A DNA stretch of 64,000 bases, taken from Candidatus Altimarinota bacterium. Lineage in GTDB: Bacteria; Patescibacteriota; Gracilibacteria; UBA4473. Made by a program: the position numbers and the translations under genes. Numbering within the stretch: the stretch's first letter is position 1; every line of letters begins with the position of its first letter. Positions 32,220 to 39,478 of the stretch are shown here, piece after piece. Under the pieces are notes generated by a model. The model had not been told where the DNA came from. It ran no database searches and worked only from the letters and a program-made list of their open reading frames with translations. The DNA lies in contig JAIPJB010000002.1 of assembly GCA_021734395.1 (NCBI GenBank), positions 62,001-126,000 of the forward strand, in the 5' to 3' direction.

Positions 32220-34460
32220 TTAATTTTCCAAGAAATCAAAAAACTTATCTCCTTTTTTATATTGCTCAAATCCCCATTTTTGAAAGGCTTCAGCTATTAC
32301 AAAAAGGTCGGTTTGATAGATTTTATCTCCTGCAAAATATGGAAATTTACTTTCTTCTGCCTTTATATCCTGCCCGTTTTCATCTTGGAGAAAAACATAA
32401 TCCCCCGAGTTATTTTTGAACCCAATCTTTGAAGTAAAAAATGGAATTTCATAGTTTTCCAAATAATTGGTATTTCGTTTTTGCTCTTCGGTAAGTTTTC
32501 GCACAAAAAGAACACTTGTTTTTGTTCCAGTATGCGGCTTGAACGAATTTGCATGCAAACCTACTACTGCCAAAATACGGGCTTTATCAAAAAGATAATC
32601 TCGAATATATTTTTCTCCGCTGTTATTAAAAATCCCCTGAGGTAGTACAATTCCTGCCCTGCCTCCTTCTTTAAGCATATCAATAATTCTTTGAATAAAG
32701 AGAATGTGCCGTGAAATTTTTTGATAATCAGAAGCTTGTTTGGAAACAGCCGAAATATCAAAAAGACTCTCTGCCTCATCCTCAGTGAGATTGAAGTTTT
32801 CGTTCAAATACTCAATAACGGCACTTTTTGTTTGTATCCGGTATTCCTCAAAATCACCATACTGTACATCTTGCGTAAACTCCTTTACATACTCCTGAAG
32901 CTCTGCGACTTGTTCATCTTTTAAAACTTCTTTTGCTTCTTTTTTTTGAATCCCCACCTTTGAAGTTTTGGTGTGAAGAATATCATTGTATTGCCGTATG
33001 AGGTCTTGTTCATTGATTTCTCCGGCAAAAGGGGGGTTTGCAAGAATAACATCAAAATTGAGTTGCTTATTCCCACTCTCAATAAGTTCTTCTTTTTTGA
33101 GGTCATCCACAAGGGCAGCTTTCCAGTTTTTAAAATCCAAAGAATTTTCTCGATACACATGGGATTTTCCATCTCCGGCAATAAGCATGATTGCTTTTGA
33201 AATTTTTGTAGAGCGTTCGTCAAAATCTATTCCCCAAATGTACCGTGTAGCATATCGGCTTTTTGCCTGAAAATTTGAGAGATTATATTTTCCCCAAATA
33301 TATTTCATCGTGTGGACCAAGAACCCAGCTGAACCACAAGAGGGGTCCAAAACATACTCCTTATTGCTTGGGTTGAGCATCATTACGCACATATCAATAA
33401 CAACCCGAGGCGTGAAATACTGTCCTTTTTTACTTTTTGCTACTTCTGGAACCAGATATTCAAAGGCTTCATCAATAATTCGTAAATTTGAATCAAAGAG
33501 CTGAATTTTCTCAAAAGACTTTACACATATTTGAAGATGATTCGGAGAAAGTTTTATTTTTTCTGTTTCGTCAAAAATTTCTTTCCACTCTTTTTTTGAC
33601 TCCTCGAAGAGCTTCTCTATTTCCTTTTGGGTTGTGTCTGCATGGTAGTATTTACGAAATCTAAGTTTATGGCTTTCTCCTGTTTCATTTTCCCATTCGT
33701 CATACAATTTGGCATAAATCAACTTGAATATTTCGGAAAACACTTCTGCTCCGCTATTTGCTAAAACAAGCTCTTCAAGCCGAGTTATAACTTTTTTCAG
33801 GTCCGGCGTATTTTTCTTATTGTCTTCTTTGAGTTCTTCCAATGTGTAGTCTTTTTCTTCTACAACTTTTAAAAGTTCATCCAACGGATTGTCTGAATTT
33901 TTTACTTGTTCGTAATTTTCAAAAGAAGGAATGGAGTCTGCCAAAGACTCAAATTCTCTTGGGTAAGGTCTTAAAAACGCAAAAAGCTCCTCCCCATTTG
34001 TTATTACTCCTATTGGTGAGCCTTCTCCATTTACATACGATTTAAATTGTTGAAAATTGTTTTTCTCACCAATTGCTTTTACTTCTGCTACAAGCCAAGG
34101 GGTTGTTAAATCTTCTCCGTAAATAACAACATCTGCTTTTTTCTTTTTTACTTCCCTTCCAAAGCTGACAGTTTTTTCAATTTCTACTCGTTCTTTTGGA
34201 TATCCTAATTCATCAATAAGATAAAAAAGAAGGAGCTGTCGAATTATCTCTTCGGGTGAACCTTTTTTTGTCTGCTCATTGTAAATCTGTTTTTCGTTTC
34301 CGTCTCTATCGTATGAGGTGAGGTAATATTTTCCAGTGCCTTTTTCGTAAATATTGAGGTGTTCTGTTTGGTCTTTAAAATAATTTAAATCTGTTTCAAA
34401 GTTTGAAACCACTTTTTTGATAATTTCTTCAGTGGTTGAGTTTTTGTAGATCATAAGCAT
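32220..34460 (-). CDS. Nuclease-N6-adenine methyltransferase fusion (type I HsdM-like, BcgI-A-like)
   Basis: 746 residues. N-terminal HSDR_N-type nuclease domain (about 65-160) with Asp 110 (KKADVVIYG) and Glu 126-x-Lys 128 (LVAEVKA), a full PD-(D/E)xK set. A helical linker leads to the HsdM domain: YFTPRVVIDMCVMM near 348-361, SAM motif DPSCGSAGFLV at 372-382 and catalytic NPPF at 475-478. A methyltransferase with its own nuclease plus a separate S subunit, and no HsdR motor, is the build of type IIB/IIG enzymes such as BcgI. It starts the operon; the HEPN gene and hsdS follow. Confidence 0.85.
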   Translation of the reverse strand: MLMIYKNSTTEEIIKKVVSNFETDLNYFKDQTEHLNIYEKGTGKYYLTSYDRDGNEKQIYNEQTKKGSPEEIIRQLLLFYLIDELGYPKERVEIEKTVSFGREVKKKKADVVIYGEDLTTPWLVAEVKAIGEKNNFQQFKSYVNGEGSPIGVITNGEELFAFLRPYPREFESLADSIPSFENYEQVKNSDNPLDELLKVVEEKDYTLEELKEDNKKNTPDLKKVITRLEELVLANSGAEVFSEIFKLIYAKLYDEWENETGESHKLRFRKYYHADTTQKEIEKLFEESKKEWKEIFDETEKIKLSPNHLQICVKSFEKIQLFDSNLRIIDEAFEYLVPEVAKSKKGQYFTPRVVIDMCVMMLNPSNKEYVLDPSCGSAGFLVHTMKYIWGKYNLSNFQAKSRYATRYIWGIDFDERSTKISKAIMLIAGDGKSHVYRENSLDFKNWKAALVDDLKKEELIESGNKQLNFDVILANPPFAGEINEQDLIRQYNDILHTKTSKVGIQKKEAKEVLKDEQVAELQEYVKEFTQDVQYGDFEEYRIQTKSAVIEYLNENFNLTEDEAESLFDISAVSKQASDYQKISRHILFIQRIIDMLKEGGRAGIVLPQGIFNNSGEKYIRDYLFDKARILAVVGLHANSFKPHTGTKTSVLFVRKLTEEQKRNTNYLENYEIPFFTSKIGFKNNSGDYVFLQDENGQDIKAEESKFPYFAGDKIYQTDLFVIAEAFQKWGFEQYKKGDKFFDFLEN

Positions 34461-34533
34461 TTTTTCTTATTCTAACCTTCTTAGTTCCTTTCTTCAAATT
34501 CTCCTTCTCGATCCCTCTTAATCCAAACCTAAT

Positions 34534-35856
34534 CTATCTCCCAAACCCCTCAACCCTCCGATCCATAATCACATCACTCCTCCGAAAAGGCCTCCGCAAA
34601 ACAATCCCTTCCAAGCTCGTGCATCGACTGAGCGCCACATAGGTCTGCCCATGGGCAAAACTCCCACGTCCCAGATCAATAATGACTTTTTCAAACGTCT
34701 TGCCCTGGCTTTTGTGAATGGTAATCGCCCATGCGAGTTTCAAAGGAATCTGCGTAAATGATCCGATCTGTTCGCGTTTGAACTCTCCTCCATCAAAAAC
34801 ATATCGTGATATTTCCCACTTGTAGGGACGGACTTCGACACGAGCGCCATCGGTTTTTTCGATTATGAGAAATGTTTCGTCTTCCTCAATTTCTTCGTTG
34901 TAGCCTTCACAAATATCAACCACTTTCCCGATCGTTCCATTGACCCACCGCCTCTCGGGATCATTGTAGATAAACATGATCTGCGCGCCCACACAAAGCG
35001 TAATCTCCTCCTCGTTGGGACGGAGATTGCGCGCAATCTTTCCGGTCGTTGTCGAATGAAAGGTAACCTCCCGACTTTCCAGTTGACGAAGCTTGTGGGT
35101 ATTGATCGCCGAGGCGTCAGCATTGGTGGTAACCAGATGAATATAGTTGTCATCTTCGGACGGAATAAAATCGCCATCATGCCGAGCGTTGAGCATGGAT
35201 AAGTGGTCGTCGGTTACACAATTATTTCTCACGGAGTTGAGCACGTCGATGAAATCCATATCTGTTTGGCGATAGATCTCATCCAGCTCGATAAATTCCA
35301 AATGAAATTTTTCCGAGAGTAAGTCGTGGGCGCCCTGAAATACCTTGGCATCAAAGAAATACGGAGAATCGTATTCCGAAAGAAATTTGTCCTTGTCGGC
35401 GGATGTCATCACAGGGGGCAGCTGATACAGGTCGCCAAAAAACACCATCTGTACCCCTCCGAAGGGTTCGAAATTGTCACGAACTTTTTTCAGAAAAATA
35501 TCGATCGCGTCCAAGAGATCTGCCCGCACCATGGAGATTTCGTCGATGAGAATCGTCTTGAGACTCTGATAGCGCTTGGCCTTTTTTTCGTTGACGCGTT
35601 TTTCTCGGGCTTCATCGAGTTCAAATCCCGGCTTGAGCCCGAAAAACGAGTGAATCGTGTCGCCATTAACATTGATCGCCGCGACTCCCGTAGGAGCGAG
35701 AACGACCATTTTTCGTTTGGAATGAAGCCGCAAATGTTCGAGAAGTGTGGACTTTCCGGTACCGGCTTTTCCCGTGATAAAAACATTCTGTTTCCCCTCC
35801 TCGACAAGGTCAATAGCACGGCACGCCGCAGCGGAAAAGAGAAATTGTTTCATCAA
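34534..35856 (-). CDS. PIF1-like DNA helicase
   Basis: 440 residues, superfamily 1B. Walker A GKAGTGKSTLLEHL near 29-42, APTGVAAINVNGDTIHSFFG (motif Ia and PIF1 signature) near 54-73, DEISMVRADLLD (Walker B) near 102-113, GDLYQLPPV (motif III), then motif VI in VALSRCTSLEG. A UvrD_C_2-type segment AWAITIHKSQGKTFEKVIID is near 385-405. PIF1 enzymes unwind DNA 5'-3' and resolve G4 or stalled forks. Two start codons stand side by side (35856 and 35853). It lies 73 nt downstream-facing from the R-M operon but has no evident link with it. Confidence 0.92.
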   Translation of the reverse strand: MMKQFLFSAAACRAIDLVEEGKQNVFITGKAGTGKSTLLEHLRLHSKRKMVVLAPTGVAAINVNGDTIHSFFGLKPGFELDEAREKRVNEKKAKRYQSLKTILIDEISMVRADLLDAIDIFLKKVRDNFEPFGGVQMVFFGDLYQLPPVMTSADKDKFLSEYDSPYFFDAKVFQGAHDLLSEKFHLEFIELDEIYRQTDMDFIDVLNSVRNNCVTDDHLSMLNARHDGDFIPSEDDNYIHLVTTNADASAINTHKLRQLESREVTFHSTTTGKIARNLRPNEEEITLCVGAQIMFIYNDPERRWVNGTIGKVVDICEGYNEEIEEDETFLIIEKTDGARVEVRPYKWEISRYVFDGGEFKREQIGSFTQIPLKLAWAITIHKSQGKTFEKVIIDLGRGSFAHGQTYVALSRCTSLEGIVLRRPFRRSDVIMDRRVEGFGR

Positions 35857-35884
35857 AAATTGATCATGGATAATGAATCATTCT

Positions 35885-36616
35885 TCACACAAAGGCTTCT
35901 CGTGCCTGTTCCAATTGTTCTCGATTTCCAATATCAAACCACGTCCCGTCTGTTCTCCAGCCGTACACATCCTGTTTTGGGTACAGCCACGCGAGGAAAT
36001 CGCCGGCTTTGTCGGTATCGTGCTCGTCAGTAAAACGCAGAAAATCGGAAATCACTTTTGCCGGATACACATATAAACCAGTAGAAATAAGTGTTGATTT
36101 GGGAGCGCTTGGTTTCTCCTCAAAATCAATAATTTTCTGATTCTCGTCAATCGAGACAACGCCATACAGTTTGGCGAGTTCTTTGTCCTCCACATCAAAA
36201 AGTGCCACAGAGGTTTCTTTTTTCTCGTGATAAAAATCGAGTAATTTTTGGAGAGAAAACGAAAAAATATTATCTCCCGCCGCGACCAAAAGATCCTGAT
36301 CCTGGAGGGAATACTGCTCAATCACAAAACGAATATCTCCCAAAGACCCGAGTCTGTCTTCGTTGGTTTTGGTGCCGTCATTGACGACGGTAATTTTTTG
36401 CGGAGAGTCGATTGTCTCCGCCCACGTCTCAAATTGGGGAGAAAATTTGTCGTTGCTCACCACAAAAACTTCGTCTATCTCTGCCACATCCTGGATTTTT
36501 GCGAGTACATGCTCGAGTATCGGTTTTCCTCCCACATCCAAAAGAGGTTTCGCGGTATCTTTTGTCAGAGGATACAGGCGTGTTCCATAGCCGGCAGCAA
36601 GAATGATCGCTTTCAT
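35885..36616 (-). CDS. Sugar-phosphate nucleotidyltransferase
   Basis: 243 residues from the ATG at 36616, where the nucleotide-binding start MKAIILAAGYGTRLYPLT lies; the open frame runs back to 36748 without support. The family makes NDP-sugars from NTP and sugar-1-phosphate. KPLLDVGGKPILEHVL near 23-38, LLVAAGDNIF near 107-116, GVVSIDENQKIIDFEEKP and the late GTWFDIGN are typical. It ends 28 nt before the PIF1-like gene on the same strand. No pathway partners (rmlB etc.) are adjacent, so glucose, mannose or another sugar cannot be chosen. Confidence 0.87.
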   Translation of the reverse strand: MKAIILAAGYGTRLYPLTKDTAKPLLDVGGKPILEHVLAKIQDVAEIDEVFVVSNDKFSPQFETWAETIDSPQKITVVNDGTKTNEDRLGSLGDIRFVIEQYSLQDQDLLVAAGDNIFSFSLQKLLDFYHEKKETSVALFDVEDKELAKLYGVVSIDENQKIIDFEEKPSAPKSTLISTGLYVYPAKVISDFLRFTDEHDTDKAGDFLAWLYPKQDVYGWRTDGTWFDIGNREQLEQAREAFV

Positions 36617-36694
36617 GGGAGGGCGAATATAGCAGATTTTTTCGGAGAAGAGAAAATTTGATAGAATCTCTTTTCCGTGGAATGATACTCTCAG

Positions 36695-37999
36695 ATGAAA
36701 AAAAACTACCAGAGTTTTATTTTTGAAGACTATACGTTCTGGCCTCAAGAAAAAAAATTATTGCTCCGCTATTCCTTTGACGGAGAACTTTTTTTTACCG
36801 AAGAAATTCTTTTTGATTTTGATTTTGCGCCCGACTTCGACAAATTGGCGCTCGGAAAAATCCTGCACGGACTTTTTTTGATGTGTGGGATTTCGTATTA
36901 CAAAGCCTTTTTGCCCCCTCAGATCAAATGCAAGACCCGAGGGCTTACAAAATTCCAAGCAGCATTTTTCGAAAAAATATATCAGAACGGACTCGCTGAA
37001 TTTTTCTTTTGCAACAACCTGCCACTCGACCCAGCTATTTCCTTTCCCGTCGATCCCACAAAAGAAAATAAAGCGCTCACGCTTCCTGATCTCGAGGGAT
37101 CGTTGGTTCCTTTGGGAGGCGGAAAAGATTCACTCACAACGGTGGAAATCCTGAAAGCGCAAGGAGAAGCCTTTGAAACCTGGACCGTCGGGGATTTCCC
37201 TGCGCTGGAAAACATGATCCAAAAAATAAACCGACCCCATCTTCAGATTCGCCGAATCATCGATCCCAAGTTATTCGAGCTCAATGCTCAGGGCGTGTAC
37301 AACGGGCATGTCCCGATCTCCTCTATCCTGGCTTTTTTGAGCATGACTACTGCCATTCTGAAAAAGAAAAAAAACGTTCTCTTTTCAAACGAGTCTTCCG
37401 CCAATGAACCGACAATCGTCGTCAACGGAAAATCCGTGAACCATCAATATTCCAAAAGCCTGGAATTCGAAAAAGATTTCCAAGCCTATCTGCAAACCTG
37501 TGTTTCTGCTGACCTGCAATATTTTTCTTTCCTGCGTCCGCTGAGCGAACTGCGTATCGCCGAAATCTTTTGTCAGAATTTTTTTCATACGTATGCCGAT
37601 ATTTTTTCTTCGTGTAATAAAAACTTTCGCCAAAAAAATACCGCATCACAATTGCAGTGGTGTGGGAAATGTCCCAAATGCGCGTTTGTTTTTTTGATTT
37701 TTTCGCCCTTTCTCGAACGAGAAACATTAATATCACTTTTCGGGGAAAATCTTTTTCTGAAATCCGAACTCCAAAAAACATTCCGAGAACTACTCGGACA
37801 GGAATCCCAAAAACCCTTTGAGTGTGTGGGAGAAATCCGAGAAGTACAAGCGGCCTTGCGACTCGCCCAAAAAACAAACCAATGGCCGGAACTCAAATCA
37901 TGGGATATTCCCGAAACAAAATTTGATTTTCGGAAATTTTCCAAGCATGCTGTACCCAGAAAATTCGAACATATGATCTCTCCATATATTGCGTCATGA
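36695..37999 (+). CDS. murL: UDP-MurNAc-L-Ala-L-Glu epimerase
   Basis: 434 residues. MurL converts the L-Glu of UDP-MurNAc-L-Ala-L-Glu to D-Glu after MurD2 has added it. The PP-loop-like LVPLGGGKDSLTTVEIL (GGGKDS at 141-146), the substrate segment INRPHLQIRRIIDPKLFELN, and the C-terminal QWCGKCPKCAFVFLIF near 320-336 are the family's features. The next gene is a MurD-type ligase that overlaps by 4 nt, the known murL-murD2 partnership of Xanthomonas. The start at 36695 fits a divergent arrangement with the nucleotidyltransferase. This route makes a separate glutamate racemase unnecessary. Confidence 0.85.
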   Translation: MKKNYQSFIFEDYTFWPQEKKLLLRYSFDGELFFTEEILFDFDFAPDFDKLALGKILHGLFLMCGISYYKAFLPPQIKCKTRGLTKFQAAFFEKIYQNGLAEFFFCNNLPLDPAISFPVDPTKENKALTLPDLEGSLVPLGGGKDSLTTVEILKAQGEAFETWTVGDFPALENMIQKINRPHLQIRRIIDPKLFELNAQGVYNGHVPISSILAFLSMTTAILKKKKNVLFSNESSANEPTIVVNGKSVNHQYSKSLEFEKDFQAYLQTCVSADLQYFSFLRPLSELRIAEIFCQNFFHTYADIFSSCNKNFRQKNTASQLQWCGKCPKCAFVFLIFSPFLERETLISLFGENLFLKSELQKTFRELLGQESQKPFECVGEIREVQAALRLAQKTNQWPELKSWDIPETKFDFRKFSKHAVPRKFEHMISPYIAS

Positions 38000-39252
38000 A
38001 AGCCGAGCAACTCAAAAAAGCAAAGTCTATTCTCATTTACGGCTATGGTGTCGAAGGTCAGTCAACCGAGAAGTTTCTGACGCATCATTTTCCAAATCTA
38101 CAGATACATATATTCGATGATCATCGGGAGGAGTTTTCTCGTATTACGGATCTGAATACGTTTGATTTTATTTTTCGGAGTCCGGGCGTTCCGATCCGAA
38201 AACTTCAAAATATTCCCGCTGAAAAAATAACCAGCCAGACCGAGTTTTTTCTCGAAAATATCAGCGAAGAAGAACGCCGAAAAACGGTCGGTATTACCGG
38301 AACAAAAGGGAAATCGACCACAACAAAATTCTGTCAGGAATTACTCCAAAATGCTGGGAAAAATGTAGCGATAGCCGGAAATTTTGGAGTTCCTCCACTC
38401 GATCTTCTCCCCGATCTCCCCCAATATGATTTTATTATTGCCGAGCTTTCGAGCTTTCAGCTGGAATTCGTCAAACAGTCCCCTCACATCGCGATTTTTT
38501 TGAATCTGTTTCCCGATCATCTGGAACGGCACAAAACCGTCGACGAATATTTTCGAGCCAAGTCCAATCTCTGGCGACACCAGCAGGAAGAAGACGTTCT
38601 GATCGTGCCAGAGAAAACCGGTCTCAAAATAGATTTTTCTTGGATTCATGCTCGATTGGTTTTGTCGCCTCCTCTTCCCAAATCAATATTTCCAGAAAAT
38701 TCTGTGTTTCGGGCGGATCATTTCCGAGAAAATTTGGGAACGATACAATCGCTCTGTGAGATTCTCAAAATATCGGAAGAAATAGTGGAAAAAACAGCGC
38801 GAAACTTCAAAGGGCTGCCACACCGGATGGAGCTCTTTGCCGAGAAAAATGGAGTTCGATTTGTGAATGATTCTATCGCGAGTAATCAGGGGGCATCTCT
38901 GGCGGCGGTAAAATTTTTCAAAAACGATCTGGGATCGATTCTTTTGGGCGGTCGTCCTTCGGGAGATAATTGGAATTGTCTGCTCACTTTTCTCAAAGAC
39001 GAAACCGAGAGTCTTCTCCTGCTTCCCGATGGAGAGAGTTTTGACGCTATCACTCAAACCCTTCGAGACATACAATTCCCAGAAAAACGCATTCTTCACC
39101 GACAAAATTTTGAAGACATTGTTCGAACCGGAATAAGCATGACCCCCAAAGGAAAAATATGCCTGCTCTCTCCGGGAGCAAAAAGTTTTGATCTGTTTGC
39201 CGACTACCAAGAACGCGGCAATACCTTCAAAAGTATCGTGCTGTCTGCTTAG
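37996..39252 (+). CDS. murD2: UDP-MurNAc-L-alanine--L-glutamate ligase (MurD2-type)
   Basis: 418 residues. Mur ligase: N-terminal Rossmann domain (SILIYGYGVEGQSTEKFL), ATP site GITGTKGKSTTTKF (101-108), LNLFPDHLERHKTVDEYFRAK with the carbamylated-Lys region, KGLPHRMELFAEKNGVRFVNDSIASNQ and LLSPGAKSFDLFADYQERGNTF. These match MurD. Its tight overlap with murL points to the MurD2 form that adds L-Glu rather than D-Glu; sequence alone does not prove the stereochemistry. The gene converges with a zinc-ribbon gene, overlapping by 4 nt at the 3' ends. Confidence 0.85.
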   Translation: MKAEQLKKAKSILIYGYGVEGQSTEKFLTHHFPNLQIHIFDDHREEFSRITDLNTFDFIFRSPGVPIRKLQNIPAEKITSQTEFFLENISEEERRKTVGITGTKGKSTTTKFCQELLQNAGKNVAIAGNFGVPPLDLLPDLPQYDFIIAELSSFQLEFVKQSPHIAIFLNLFPDHLERHKTVDEYFRAKSNLWRHQQEEDVLIVPEKTGLKIDFSWIHARLVLSPPLPKSIFPENSVFRADHFRENLGTIQSLCEILKISEEIVEKTARNFKGLPHRMELFAEKNGVRFVNDSIASNQGASLAAVKFFKNDLGSILLGGRPSGDNWNCLLTFLKDETESLLLLPDGESFDAITQTLRDIQFPEKRILHRQNFEDIVRTGISMTPKGKICLLSPGAKSFDLFADYQERGNTFKSIVLSA

Positions 39253-39422
39253 TCCTCTTCCTCTTCGGTGAGAAGTTTTATTTTGGTGGGATCTTCCTGC
39301 ACTATTTCTATTTCTGCTCCACACAAAGAACACTCCAAAACTTCTCCTTCTACAATATCCTCTCGAACGACCTCGAATTTTCCCCGGCAGTCAGGACAAA
39401 AAATGTAGATTTCTTCGTTCAT
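39249..39422 (-). CDS. LysW-like zinc-ribbon protein
   Basis: 57 residues from the ATG at 39422. CPDCRGKFEVVREDIVEGE...CSLCGAEIEIVQED shows two CxxC pairs and the acidic strand pattern of LysW/ArgW carrier proteins. True LysW ends in EDWGE, whose last Glu carries the substrate; this protein ends KLLTEEEED, all acidic but without the Trp-Gly. It lies 56 nt after mutS on the same strand. A RimK/LysX-type ligase is encoded at 6706-7599 and could modify it. Otherwise it may be a free-standing zinc ribbon. Confidence 0.7.
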   Translation of the reverse strand: MNEEIYIFCPDCRGKFEVVREDIVEGEVLECSLCGAEIEIVQEDPTKIKLLTEEEED

Positions 39423-39478
39423 GGGTGGGAAATGGAGGGTTAGGCTCGTTGTGTTTTGTAGCGGATTTGAATGAAAAA

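Noticed and set aside
34534-35856. PIF1-like helicase as a fourth subunit of the R-M system
   Set aside because: It is separated by 73 nt with no overlap, has a generic PIF1 sequence and no Type I HsdR features.
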